64,000 nt of DNA from Chamaea fasciata (lineage: Eukaryota; Chordata; Aves; Passeriformes; Sylviidae). Position numbers and translations under genes: made by a program. Below, piece by piece: positions 47,541 through 58,784 of this stretch (positions are counted from its first letter, which is position 1; each line of letters begins with the position of its first letter). Location of the stretch: positions 114,276,375 through 114,340,374 of the forward strand of contig JARCOQ010000002.1 in assembly GCA_029207755.1 (NCBI GenBank). Reading direction: 5' to 3'. The notes beneath the pieces were generated by a model. That model did not search any database. It was not told the origin of the DNA and saw only the letters and a list, made by a program, of their open reading frames with translations.

Positions 47541-49890
47541 AAGGTAGAGGTGGACAGACTTCAGCTCCTCTGGAGTTAGGAATTGATCCTGTCTTAGATA
47601 AGGCAAGGGGCTTTTCCCTTGAGCAGCCTGGCACCCTTGCAGCAGGGTCTGCTCATGTCACACCCAATGGGCCTTGGAGAAGAACATTTTCCTGCCAAGT
47701 AACACCTGGCAAGGACAATTCTCAGGCTGTGCCTTTCCCCGGTGCTGTTTTTAGCACAGACCCAGTCAAAGACAGATGTCACCATGCTGACTCCCATCCC
47801 CAGCCATTCCAGCAGCTACTGAAGGTCACTTTGCCCAAAAACCTGCACCTTGTCCCAGAGCTGAGATAAGGAGCATCTGTTTGGGGATACCGCCGATTAA
47901 AATCCTATTTTTTGTGGAAATTCTCTCTCTTGCTGAGGTTTTTTGAGGAAAAAAGAGCTGAGATCTGCTCACCAGAGCCCAGGAGAGCCACTCTCAAAGC
48001 CTTGGCACAGGTGCAGGGTGGGGAGGTGGGGCTCAGTCACTCAGATGGGGTCACAACAGCTTCACCATCCTCTCAAAACCATTTAATTGGAGCTTCAAGG
48101 GCTTTGCAGTTTTCATTAATCCCAAACTTTGTCTCTGAAATCAGGAGATTGGGCCAAGCCTCCACTGCTCTGGTTGAGCTGTGCTATGGGAAATCGGATT
48201 TTTACCAAATTCAAGGGCTCTTGATTGACCAAGCCTCTGTCTTTGTTACAACAGCTACAAGTGTCTGAAACGAAAAAAAAAAAAACCAAATTAAAAAAGA
48301 TAATGCAAGGAACAAGAGACAAAGACCATCAGGTTTGATTGGAGTCCCTCAAGTATCTTAGTTCATCTCAGTGTCAGCCCAGTGCCACACCACACACTCC
48401 AGCTCCCATATTAAATCTATTTCTTTCCAAAGAAGTGCTTTTTTCCTGCAGTCTAAGTGGTTTGTGGGTTGCTCTTTTGTCAGGAAGGCCTAACACACTT
48501 GAGTATTTTAGCAGAGAGTGAAAACCAGAGGAGGGTTTCCTCCTCCGTTATCACTTTGGTTGAATAATTTCAATTTCTCCAGCTAGATACACACAGATAA
48601 ATAAATACAAGCTTCACACTTCATAGTAGGAAAAATTGAGAAATTACAAGAAAAAGAAAAGCCCACAGAGGTTCAGGCTATTTAGGAGAGAATTAAGTCC
48701 CTAAATAAAATAGAAATATATCATGGATGAATGTCCTCCCCTCACATTGCCACTTGCACTGAGGCGTATTTCTATTTCTATATTACATATATATATTTGT
48801 TTTTCATTTTGTCTGTTCCCCCAGGAGAAGCCCCAAAGAGAAACAGAGATGGCCAAATTGACAGAGTCGATGAGTGAGTACGAATAGGAAGTTCAACCAC
48901 TTCCTTTTTCCATCTGTCCCCCTCCCTCTCATAAACCCAGAACGCAGTGCTTGCATCCAGGGATCTCATTCAGCCCTGTGTTCACTCCTAAATTCACCAT
49001 AAATCATTCCACTCCTAAAAGAAAAAAAAAAAAAAAATAGAAAAGAAAATAGGAATCCCCAGAACTGGGGGATTTTCTTCATGCACTGCTTCTGTTTGGG
49101 CTGAAATCCAGCAAAGAACCTGCTCCATGTTTGACTTTGTGAGCCTGAGGGTTTTTTTTTTTAATAGAATGTAACTAATTGTGGGTTTAATAAGTGCCTA
49201 ATTTACTTGATTCATGTGTTCCTTTACAAGCTTACAGAAGGTCACTCTAAATCCAGTGCAATTATTCAGGATTGTTCCCTGAGCCACACTCATCCAACAG
49301 GAATTATGCCCAGAGATGTATCTGGAAAGCTTTCAGCTGGTTTCTCTGGTTTGTGAGAGGTTTGTGTTGTCTTAAGTGTGCGCCCAACAAGAAGCAGTTT
49401 GTATTTTTGCCATATTTTGGGATCTAGGTGATGGAGTAGAGGCTGTAAGCTTTTGTAGCTGGGAGACTCAGGCTGGATAATTCATTTGTGGAAAAAATCT
49501 GGAGAGCATTTAGGGTGAGATCCTGGTAGACCACCGCCTCTTACCCAAAATTTATCAGCTCCAAAGCCTATGGAATCTCAAATGAACTGACTAAAAAAGG
49601 TGAAATATTTCACTCTGCTTAACCGGAGACTACAGAAAGACAGAAACACAGATATGCACAACTTGTTTATATCAGAAATTTCTTTCCAGTCACCTTTTTC
49701 TGCTTGTGTACAGAAGGCCTGTTCCTAGGGCAGCACTTCCCTCACTTTTTACTCTCCCAAATCCCTTTGTTACCTTTTGAAATTATTCCCTGTGTCTCCT
49801 TCCCTGTGTCATTGCAGGGCAAAGGCATCACTACAAGCTATTAAAACATGATTTCAGTACCAGGAACAGCCAATCCCACAAAAAGGTGCA
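47541..49890. other. Unique non-coding DNA
   Basis: A-runs lie at 48275-48286 and 49023-49037. No exon or repeat family is recognised. Confidence 0.6.
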
Positions 49891-49940
49891 GCAGGCCTGG
49901 GAGATCTTAAAGATCTTCTTGTTCCAACCCTTCTGCCAAG
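49891..49940 (-). mobile_element. CR1: CR1 3' end, antisense stub
   Basis: 'gatcttaaagatcttcttg' plus 'ttccaacccttctgccaag' is an antisense CR1 3' end of about 50 bp. It abuts the sense CR1 that starts near 49946, which makes a 5'-to-5' junction. Confidence 0.65.
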
Positions 49941-49945
49941 GGTGG

Positions 49946-50120
49946 TGGGGAGGCCCTGGCACAGGGTGCCCAGGGAAGCTGTGGCTGCCCCTGGATCCCT
50001 GGAAGTGTCCAAGCCCAGGTTGGACATTGGGGCTTGGAGCAGCCTGGGACAGTGGAAGGTGTCTCTGCCCATGGCAGGGGTGGAACTGGATGAGTTTTAA
50101 GGTCCCATCCAACCCAAACT
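49946..50120 (+). mobile_element. CR1: CR1 LINE, left part, interrupted by an LTR
   Basis: Sense CR1: 'gaggccctggcacagggtg', 'gctgtggctgcccctgg', 'ggacattggggcttgg', 'ttaaggtcccatccaaccc', cut after 'aaact' by the LTR insertion. It resumes at 50609. Confidence 0.95.
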
Positions 50121-50608
50121 TGTAGGAGAAGGGAATACAGGTGACCTCATCCTTGATTAGTAACTGACACTTTAATTACCCAATACTGCCTCACCCTGAT
50201 GAGTCATACCTGTATCCAGTAGAGATTAAGTGTGATACAAGGGAGTGGGTTAGCTGGTGAGGAGAAGGATCCTAAGGATGGATCCTCACATCACTGCTGT
50301 GAGGTCAGTCTGGGTCTGCAGTTAGAGCCTGTGGTTGGAACCTGAGGCCACAGTCTAGCTGGGTAAAAGCCTGCAGTCAGAGTCTGTAAACTAATACCTA
50401 CAGCTATAGTTTAGCAGGAAATAACCAGCAGTCAGAAGCTGCAAGGGAGACCTGCAGTAGGAGCTTGCTGCAGTCAGAGTCAGTAAATAGTTGGGGTCAG
50501 GATGGCTGAGCTGTGTAGATGAATAAACCAGGACCCTTTTCATGCTGTGATAAACAAGAAGTCTGTCTCGGCTCATTTCTACCCTCTACCAAGAGGGCTG
50601 CTGCAACA
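50121..50608 (+). mobile_element. Solo LTR with a perfect 6-bp target-site duplication
   Basis: 488 bp, starting TGTAGGAGAA and ending GCTGCTGCAACA. The hexamer CAAACT lies immediately on both sides (50115-50120 and 50609-50614). A 6-bp duplication is typical of class II (beta-/ERVK-like) elements. AATAAA at 50522-50527 sets the + orientation. Inside are repeated phrases such as 'gcagtcagagtc' (50371 and 50469 regions). No coding DNA remains, consistent with recombination between two LTRs of a provirus. Confidence 0.92.
50522..50527 (+). promoter_or_regulatory. LTR polyadenylation signal AATAAA
   Basis: Canonical hexamer about 80 bp before the 3' end of the solo LTR. Confidence 0.65.
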
Positions 50609-50634
50609 CAAACTGTTCTGGGTTTCTCTGATTT
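50609..50634 (+). mobile_element. CR1: CR1 LINE, right part (3' tail)
   Basis: Joined to 50120 after removal of one CAAACT, this restores the CR1 end order 'ccaacccaaact' then 'gttctgggtttctctgatt'. This shows that the LTR landed in the last 30 bp of the CR1. Confidence 0.9.
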
Positions 50635-53629
50635 TATATTGCTGCAGTATATATATAAAAGTATAAATACATATATATATATATAAATATAAATAAGTAT
50701 TTCATCATGGTGCAGCCAAGCTGGGGTGGTAACAGGGGAAATTACAACATCACAGCCTAGCAAGGCTCAAAAGGACAGTGACACCAGGCTGCTCTGCTGT
50801 AAGAATGGTAATTTTGCTCCTTTAATCTCTGTGAATGTCCAGTATTACCCTTAGAAGCGTCCTGGGACCGCATCTGGTGCTGCTGGATGTTGGATAGATG
50901 TGTAATTATGCCTTGATGGATGGAACAAAGGAGGAATCTGTTATCAAAGATGGAAGCAGATAAATAATATCTCCCCGCTGTTCGTGAGGCACTTGCTGGA
51001 CTTAGCACAACCGTTCTGGAACCGGGCAAAGGAATATTGGCAAAAACTGTTAGGGGAAAGCAATCAGACCCTCTGACTGCTCTGAAGAGTCAGAGGAGAG
51101 GCCTCCAGAACATTTTGTAACTGATTGAGAACACAAACCCAGAAATGCCCTGTGCAATTCCTTTACGATGTGTGTTTGTTCTGCCAATTATTTTATTCGA
51201 TTTCTTTGAGACAGAATGATGCTTAAAGGGTTTACTGCTGCTTTATGTGGGGATATTTTTGTACTTTGTGTGAGGCTTTTATGAAATTTTCAGATCATTT
51301 CATGGCATTTTAAAATATTTTTTAATAAATCCCAGACAGCGTTGCGAGTGTAAATAAAATCCTTAGTAAATGTACCGCAGTGCTTATTTTAAAGCTGGTG
51401 CAGAATAAAATGAGATAAATGGAGTAGGGTGGGCCTCTGGGTTGGACTGCACAGCCTTTTTCTTGGAAATAAGAAAAAAAAAGGAGGGCATTCAAGGCCT
51501 GAGAGGGTTTCAAAGACCTGGAGAAATGGCTTGATCACAGTACCAATATAACAATTATTACCTGCCTTCCTGTTTCACTCAAGAGCTGCTCTCCTCTCTT
51601 TCCTCTATTCACATCTTTGCACAGCCCCAGGAAAAATCAATCTCCTTCCCTCCACTGCTCTGTATTTTCTCTCTATCAGAACACCCTGCTGAAGTCGCCA
51701 AGCACTGCTCTCTCCTCCTTCTCCCCCATAAAGATTTTCTGGATGTTTCTGCACTAATCAAAGCCCCTGGACCTGAGATTCACATCACACCACACACCAA
51801 GAGGGAGACTGAGGGAACACTGATGCAGAGGTTGTTCCAAGGCAGTTTTGGGGTTTTTTTGCCAGCAGGAATAACAGTCTGTATTTTTAACACATTTTTG
51901 CATTTCCATTCTCAGAGGCTCTGTCACATTGTAGGGAACATTGGTAAGGAAAAAAAACTGCGTTATTGTTATTTTCTGTCCTCCTTCCATAGAACTTTTA
52001 TGGTGATGGAAAGAGATGAGGTATCGTGGCAGAGCCTTGTACTTGAGATCTGTTTTCTTTGAAAGTTAAAAAAAAAACGTGAGGGGAAAAATAATTTTAA
52101 TACAACAGTTAAAGTACAAACGAGCAAGAAATGTTCTGCTAAATTTTTCAGGATAGTCCCTAAGAGCTGACGCAGAAGCAGAAATGAATACCAAATAATA
52201 CCACTCTTTGCCTCAAGTTATTATTTTACAACTCTTGCACAGAATTAATAGAAAGGCACCACAATTACACTGAGCCCCAGGGAAATGTCCAAGAATTCCT
52301 TTATAATGCCTTAAAATCCATGTGCATTTTAAAATTTCTTTATAGCCTGAATTAGTCAATTTTCCTCATAATAACCTCAGAATACTTAAAAGCTGAGCTT
52401 ATCCACGAAGCCAAGAATGAAATTATTTTCCTTGCAACTTTTGTTTTCATTTCTCCCTGTTTTTCTCAAGCTCCCCATGCCCCGGTGATCATTTTTAAAC
52501 CAAATACCATCACCAGGCCTGCGAATGGCTAAAGCCCAACAGGAAAGGTAGGAGAGCAAATATTTAACATCAGAGGAAGGAATCAAACGTCCATCCTGAC
52601 CTATTTGGCCAATATGAAAAATTTGTTTAGAGAAACATCCTCTACAGAACTATCCAGTCCTCAGGAATGATCCTCATTGGGAATGCTTTGTGGAATGAGC
52701 ACTACAAGATATTTAGTGAGTAGCCAAATATGTTAGTGTATTTAAGAAAAGTCAGCTTGAGGATGTCAAAGTTCTCAGCTTTGCAGAAACGTGGCTCTCG
52801 TGTGGCATGGGATGTGTGACATGGGCAGGGGGAAGCTTCTCCAGGCTGGGATGGAAAATGGGGAGGGCTGGATGTCTGACCCTAATATCCAATTAAGATC
52901 TGCTCCAGCAGCAGGGACACAGCAGTGACCAGCTCCCTTTGCTCTGCTGTCCAGTCACTCCACAGACACACCTGCCTGAGGACAGCCAGAGGCAGGAGAA
53001 CTGGTCTAAAATAAGGATGTTCCTTCATTTGTTACAAAAATGTGAGCTCCAAATGTCCGTGGATGTATTTCCACAGACAGTGAAATAATGAATACTGAGA
53101 CCTCAGATGACTCCAGATAAAACCTGAATTATGGATGCCACGAATTTTACTCCGGGGGGGTACAAAAAATATAAGCCAACCTGAAGGAATTTCAGGAGCA
53201 GACAAACCTCAGGAGAGAGTTGGTTTATCATGAAGTGCTTTCCCCTAAAGGTTTCTTTTTCCTGTCTGCGGTGTCTGAGCCTGAATTGTCCCTATTGCAT
53301 TGTCAGACTTGCAGGGAGAGTTTATAAAGAGAGAAAATGTTTCTGCTTTGAGTTACTTGAAAGCCACAGCATTTCCAGATTTACACGTGCCAGGGTAGTC
53401 TAGAATTTTTTGAGCAGATACTATGATTTTGCATTAGTGTTTTATGACATGTAGGAAAAACATATGGTACGTTACAGTAAATACAAATCCAGTGCCTTCT
53501 CTCTTGCTATAGGGGATTTTAACGTTCCTGCTTCCACCTTTTTTTTCTGTCCAATACTACACCTTTTATCTTTGCCTTTTGTTCAGGTTTCTGGGCTGCA
53601 TCTAGAGAATTATTGGCAGGAATTTAGGA
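50635..53629. other. Unique non-coding DNA
   Basis: A TA-rich microsatellite lies at 50648-50695, just past the CR1 tail. No exon or repeat family is recognised in the remainder. Confidence 0.6.
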
Positions 53630-54167
53630 GGGAATTGTGTCCCTGTGCCCCGCTCTGGTGAGACCCCACCTGCAGAGCTGCCCCAGCCCCGGGGCCCAGC
53701 ACAGGGAGGATGTGGAGCTGCTGGAGAGAGCCCAGAGGAGGCTCCAGGATGAGCAGAGGGATGGAGCAGCTCTGCTGGGAGGAAAGGCTGGCACAGCTGG
53801 GATTGTTCAACCTGGACAGGAGAAGCTTTGGGCTGAGCTCAGGGTGGCCTTGCAGGGCCTGAAGGAGCCCCAGGAAACCTGGAGAGAGACAATTCCCAAG
53901 GCACGGAGGGACAGGACACAAGGAATGGTTTCCCACTGTCAGAGGGCAGGGCTGGATGGGATCTTGGGCAGGAATCCTTCCCTGGGTGAATGAGGAGGGG
54001 CTGGGATAGAATTCTCAGATTTGCTGTGGCTGCCCCTGGATCCCTGGCAGTGCCCAAGGCTAGGTTGGACATTGGGGCTTGGAGCAGCCTGGGACAGCGG
54101 AAGGTGTCCCTGCCCATGGCAGGGAGTTGGAATGTGATGATCTTTAAGGCCGTTCTATGACTCTGTC
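53630..54167 (+). mobile_element. CR1: CR1 LINE, 5'-truncated (about 540 bp)
   Basis: Sense CR1 from 'ggaattgtgtccctgtgcc' through 'gagaccccacctgcagagc', 'ctgggattgttcaacctgg' and 'ggcttggagcagcctggg' to 'ttctatgactctgtc', which preserves tail octamers. It is close to the 38.3-kb copy over their shared ~470 bp. A 118-codon frame inside is 3' UTR, not protein. Confidence 0.95.
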
Positions 54168-56049
54168 AGTGTCCAGGAGTCAGTGGTGCAGCTGTGTGAG
54201 CACACCCCTTGTGCAGGTACAGAGTCAGGCCTTGAAGAGCTGATCCTAAAACCTGACTTCCATCTCCTCAGCCCAGAGCACGGATTATTCACTCGCAGAA
54301 AGCATTTCCAAGGGAAAACTTCCAGTTCAATGTTTTACACTGGTGTCAAGTGCCACACGTTTGTTACAAAATGCAGATTCTCAAAATGCAAAATTCAAAA
54401 GCTAAAACTCCAAAGCACTTGGAAAACTCATTCAAGAAAGACATTTGTTCTGTGCTTGGGGGAGTCATTTATTTTGAAAATATCCAGCTATCCTCTGGTT
54501 ATCCTTTTTTATGAAGTTTGCCAAGAGCAGAATAGGAAGGCTGTTCTTTCCCACAATATGCATTTTCCTTATCTCATATTCTGTTGTCACAGTTCTTACT
54601 GGAGAAGCAGTTTTGTACCCAATATTAAGCTACAGATGCATGTGATACATCTAATTGTTGTTGATTCAATACTGCTTATGTAGGTTGATAACATTTATTT
54701 CCAACTGAACTCCCTAAATCTTTGGTTGAATTTGAATTACAAGTAACCAGAATAGGTATGATTTTATTATTGTTGTTGTTTCCGTTGTTTCAGCAGAAAT
54801 TAGCTGATGCGCGCAATCAAAAGAACAGAAAGAACATTGCTATCATTCAATAAAAAAAACAGTTTATTCTTTGTGGCAAAGGTGAGGTTTTGAGGGGAGA
54901 ATGAAATTCTAAAGCAGGAATTCATTATGCAGGAAAGCAGGAATTTTATTGTCTCAGTGATGCATTGACGGGGCCTAGAAGAGCTGTGAACTTATTTGTG
55001 CAATAATTAACAAAGGAAACCTGTCTTAGGCAGGAAGATGATTGACAGCTTTTCCAGTCCTGGGTATATAACATTGTGAAGAGCATTTTCTTGGCATTCT
55101 CTGAGCTTTTGAGGGTCTTATCTTTACCTTTTCTCTGCAAGTGTGAAGGACAAAAATTGGGGTTTTTTTCTTCCCAAATGAAAACCAAGACTCTCACAAA
55201 GTCATTTGATTCTAGAAGCTTGGGTTTTTCAAAAACATATTAAATTTTGATAGCTCTGCTAATATTCCTTGGCTAAGCTAAAAAATCTTCGTGAAAATTA
55301 AATTCCAAATCTCAGGGATGAGATAACCAAGAGCTGAATTATGAATGAAGTAAAAATTTCTGGTTTTCTAGTTCGGACCAGTTATTACATACAGGCTACA
55401 CTGCACTTCTTCTCCTTGAAACAGAGTATTTCCTGTTCCTTCCACCTTTATATATTTTTCCTTTATTTTTATTAGCTGATTGCTGAATCACCCACTTCTA
55501 AAATAGAGGCTGCAGTCAGGCTGCCACTATTTCAAAATTCTCTGTGTTCCTTTGCATTCCTATGACCCACAGCAGAGTCAAGCTGGGTTTTCCTGTCCCA
55601 TCCTTCCCAGGGCAAAGTGGGATTAGATTCCATGCTGCATCTAAGTTGTTTAGGTACAAAGCTTTTAGATAAAACACTTTCCCAGCTGCCCAGGACACTG
55701 CTCTCTACAGATCCCAATTCATGGTCCTATTGCAACAACATCTTCTGAAGGGAAAATCTGTGAGTTTTGGTGTGAGATACAATTAGGAATGAGATGGTTT
55801 TCGAAGGCAAATATATGCTTGGGTGGGCTGGAAGTTATAACTAATTTAAGCATGTGAGAAATTTAATATTGAAAGCTGAAGTCACTTCAGATTTTAAGGA
55901 CCAGATTTTGAGGACTTTGGTCAAAAATGTCATTTAAGTGGTTTAAGCCTTTACTGAGACATCATTTTCTCATCATACCCAAATAATAAGTTCAATTATT
56001 ATTATTATCTCCACATTCAGTTGTGGGCCAAGGAGAATTGCCCCCTTAA
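54168..56049. other. Unique non-coding DNA
   Basis: A 166-codon + strand frame (54183-54683) begins right after the CR1. It has no recognised domain and is compositionally unremarkable, so I treat it as chance. Nothing else is supportable. Confidence 0.55.
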
Positions 56050-56179
56050 ATATCCCTGGAAGTGTTCAAATCCAGCTTGGAGCAGCCTGGGACAGTGGAA
56101 GGTGCCCCTGCCCATGGCAGGGGTGGCACTTGATGAACTTTGAGGTCTTTCCCAGCCCAAACCATTCCAATATTCTATT
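56050..56179 (+). mobile_element. CR1: CR1 LINE 3' end fragment
   Basis: Sense CR1 of about 130 bp with a short deletion that joins 'tccagc' directly to 'ttggagcagcctggg'. It ends 'aaaccattccaatattctat'. Confidence 0.92.
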
Positions 56180-57847
56180 TAGGGCTTGGTTTCATAATTT
56201 TAATGCTCTTCTAATGCAGAGCTTTTTCCACATTTATTTAACATCCACTCAAATCTTCCAGAGGTGCCAACCAATTTCTTCAGCTGGAGAGGTGAACACT
56301 GTGCACTCCTGGAAGAGCAGCTTCCACCTGTAAAGAGCAGGAAGTTCACATTCACTCAGAATTTCAAAAGTCATTAAAAATGTCTAATCAATTGTCTCCA
56401 CAGAGAGCAGGTGAGTCAAATTCAAGGGTGAAAAAAAAAAAAAGGATTATTGTTTCTGAAAGCTGTAGAAACCTTTCTGTCCTGGATCAGCCTTATCAAG
56501 CAGAGAAGAGACCATTATGGATTTTAGTTCTAAGAAACAGAATATGAGGGACAGCAAAGAATGCTGATCAACAGCTAAGTGAAAAACAATCCGGAAAAAA
56601 AGAAGCATTTGAGATGTACAAGTACAGCTGTTAAACAGGTAGCACCAGGAAGTATTGGATTTTTCAAACCTTAGACTTTGAAAATTGTTTGCAAAGATGT
56701 CCAGAATCAATGACTGGAAAATATCATAGAGCATGGCAAGATGAACTATTTGATGTGAAAGACAAATAGCCAACTTCATTGGAAAAAGAGCCCAGTTGCA
56801 CCTTCCAACATAAACAACGAGAGAATGGTTTTATCAGGGTGTTTTGGAGAGATGTCTTTTAATTGCCTTTTAATCAGGCATTAAATTAATCCCTAAAGCT
56901 GGACTCTGTTCTCACTGTACTTTTCACCTGCCTTCATTGCTCTCCAAACATTTGACGGGATAACAGGGACAGTATTACCCATCTTAAAGGCAAATAATGC
57001 CTGGGAGTGCGTGCGCAGAACACATTAATTCAAAGTGTGTTATTGCTGAGTGACTGCCCATACTCACAGCTCAGCCTCTTCTAACTTTATTTACCACTAT
57101 TCCTTTCACCATAAAATATCCTGAACTGCATGGAGGAGAAAACCAGAAAGACTCCAGTGAGAGTCGTTGCCAACAGTGAGAGAGCTGTTAAAATATAAAC
57201 CAGCAAGAAGGCAGAGACCTGCAAGATCTGTCCTCTCTGAGGGAGTCCAACAGTGTTTTCAGAGGCAGGGATGGCAGGGATTGCACAATGGGGCTGTTCT
57301 GCTCCTCAAAATCAGTCAATCCCCAACTTCAGCATTACTCCCTTTGCTGTTCCTGCCCAGGAATGTCTCATAGGCTCCTCTCTCCATAGGGAAAGGAGGA
57401 CACAGCTGTGTTCACCTGCTGATCCTCACTGTTAGCACTCCACTGAAATTCTGCCATGTAATGAGAGATTGCTCTTTCTTCCTAAATAATTCCCCTATCT
57501 CCCTTCTTCAAACATTTGCCAGCTTGCAGAACCTCTCTCTAATCACCCTGTTAGATTTGATAATCCACATCAGCATCCAGGGCCTCCAGTCCTGGATGTT
57601 CTTTGCTGAACTCCCTCCACTTTGTCATACTCATGCTCCGTAAGTACATTTCTTAATCCACGTATCTATAAAAAAAAATAGTGCAAAAGAGAAAGGTTCA
57701 TCCAAAATAAAACCCTGTGTTCCTTCAGGGCAGACACAGGTGGTTCCAGCACAGCTGGTGGTAAAGTGCCTCAGATAGATGCACTTCTCCTGGCCCCCTG
57801 ACACCACTGAGGTGCTGAGGCACCTCAAATTCCCAGGGCAGGAGAGC
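56180..57847. other. Unique non-coding DNA
   Basis: An A-run lies at 56430-56442. No repeat family or exon is recognised. Confidence 0.6.
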
Positions 57848-58293
57848 CCTGGAGGGGCTGGAGCGTGTCCAGGGCAGGGCAGGGAGCTGGGCAAGGGGCT
57901 GGAGCCCCAGGAGGGGCTGAGGGAGCTGGGCAAGGGGCTGAGCCTGGAGAAAAGGAGGCTCAGGGGGGACCTGGTGGCTCTGCACAAGTCCCTGCCAGGA
58001 GGGGACAGCCGGGGGGGTCGGGCTCTGCTCCCAGGGAACAGGGACAGCAGGAGAGGGAACGGCCTCAGGCTGGCCCAGGGGAGGCTCAGCTTGGCCAGCA
58101 GCAGGAATTTCCCCATGGAAAGGGTGCTCAGGCCTTGGCAGGGGCTGCCCAGGGAGCTTTGGAGTGCCCATCCCTGCAGGTGTCACCTGGAGGTGGCACT
58201 CGGAGCTCCGGGCTGGGGACAAGGTGGGGATGGGTTGGAATGCCTGGGCTGGGAGGGCTTTTCCAGCCTCAGGGATCCTGGGATTCTGTGATT
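57848..58293 (+). mobile_element. CR1: CR1 LINE of the young subfamily
   Basis: Sense CR1 with the shortened 'aggtgtcacctggaggtgg' stretch and the tail 'gggattctgtgattccc'. A 287-codon minus-strand frame (57725-58588) runs antisense through it. It is proline-rich in the CR1 part and shows no recognisable domain. Confidence 0.93.
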
Positions 58294-58634
58294 CCCTGAG
58301 CTCAAAGCATGGAGCCTTCTCATCTCTGTGACACAGGCTAAGGCAGCACCAGCACAGGCCTGGGGGAAACATGAGGACAGAGCTGGAGAGAACAGACACC
58401 TTTGTCAATAAAGTGTAAACTCGCCATCCCCACCCTTGGAAAGCTCCCAGGCTCTCCCTGGCGTTACCAAACCCTGAGTGCAAGGCCTGGCAGTGTGCTT
58501 CGCCCGGCAGAAAAACCACCTCAGCCCCCAAAATCCATCTGCACCGTGGTATTTGAGGCACAACCCGTGAAAGCAGGGAGGGATCCATCTGGCCCGGCTT
58601 TTACGGGCACTGCATTTTTGCTGTCACTTTTTGT
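57848..58634 (+). repeat. 785-bp inverted duplicate unit, copy 2
   Basis: Reverse-orientation partner of 24813-25597: CR1 (57848-58293) then the same ~340-bp non-CR1 tail (58294-58634). Both copies end after 'gctgtcacttttt'. The antisense frames in the two copies differ at only four residues over about 247 shared codons, so divergence is low. Here the unit is followed after 5 bp by another CR1 3' end, which copy 1 lacks. Confidence 0.9.
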
Positions 58635-58639
58635 TTGGC

Positions 58640-58784
58640 GTGTCCATCCCTGGAGGTGTCCAAGGAAGGGCTGGAGGTGGCACTCAGAGCTCTGGGCTGG
58701 GGACAAGGTGGGCATCAGGCACAGCTGGAACTCTGTGACATTGGGAGTCTTTCCTAGCTTTAAGGGTTCTGTGATTCCATGATC
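58640..58784 (+). mobile_element. CR1: CR1 LINE 3' end abutting the 785-bp unit
   Basis: 'gtgtccatccctggaggtg' then 'caaggaagggctggagg', 'ctctgggctggggacaagg', and the tail 'gggttctgtgattccatga'. It keeps the full, unshortened 'ggtgtccaaggaagg' stretch, so it belongs to a different CR1 copy from the one at 57848-58293. Confidence 0.92.

Noticed and set aside
54183..54683. 166-codon + strand frame after the 53.6-kb CR1
   Set aside because: It starts directly at the CR1 edge, has no domain, and its composition resembles translated intergenic DNA.
57725..58588. 287-codon frame on the minus strand as a protein gene
   Set aside because: It lies antisense to a CR1 and its tail. It is proline-rich only where CR1 is GC-rich, and it has no recognisable domain. 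Its match to the 24.9-kb frame is explained by the DNA duplication.
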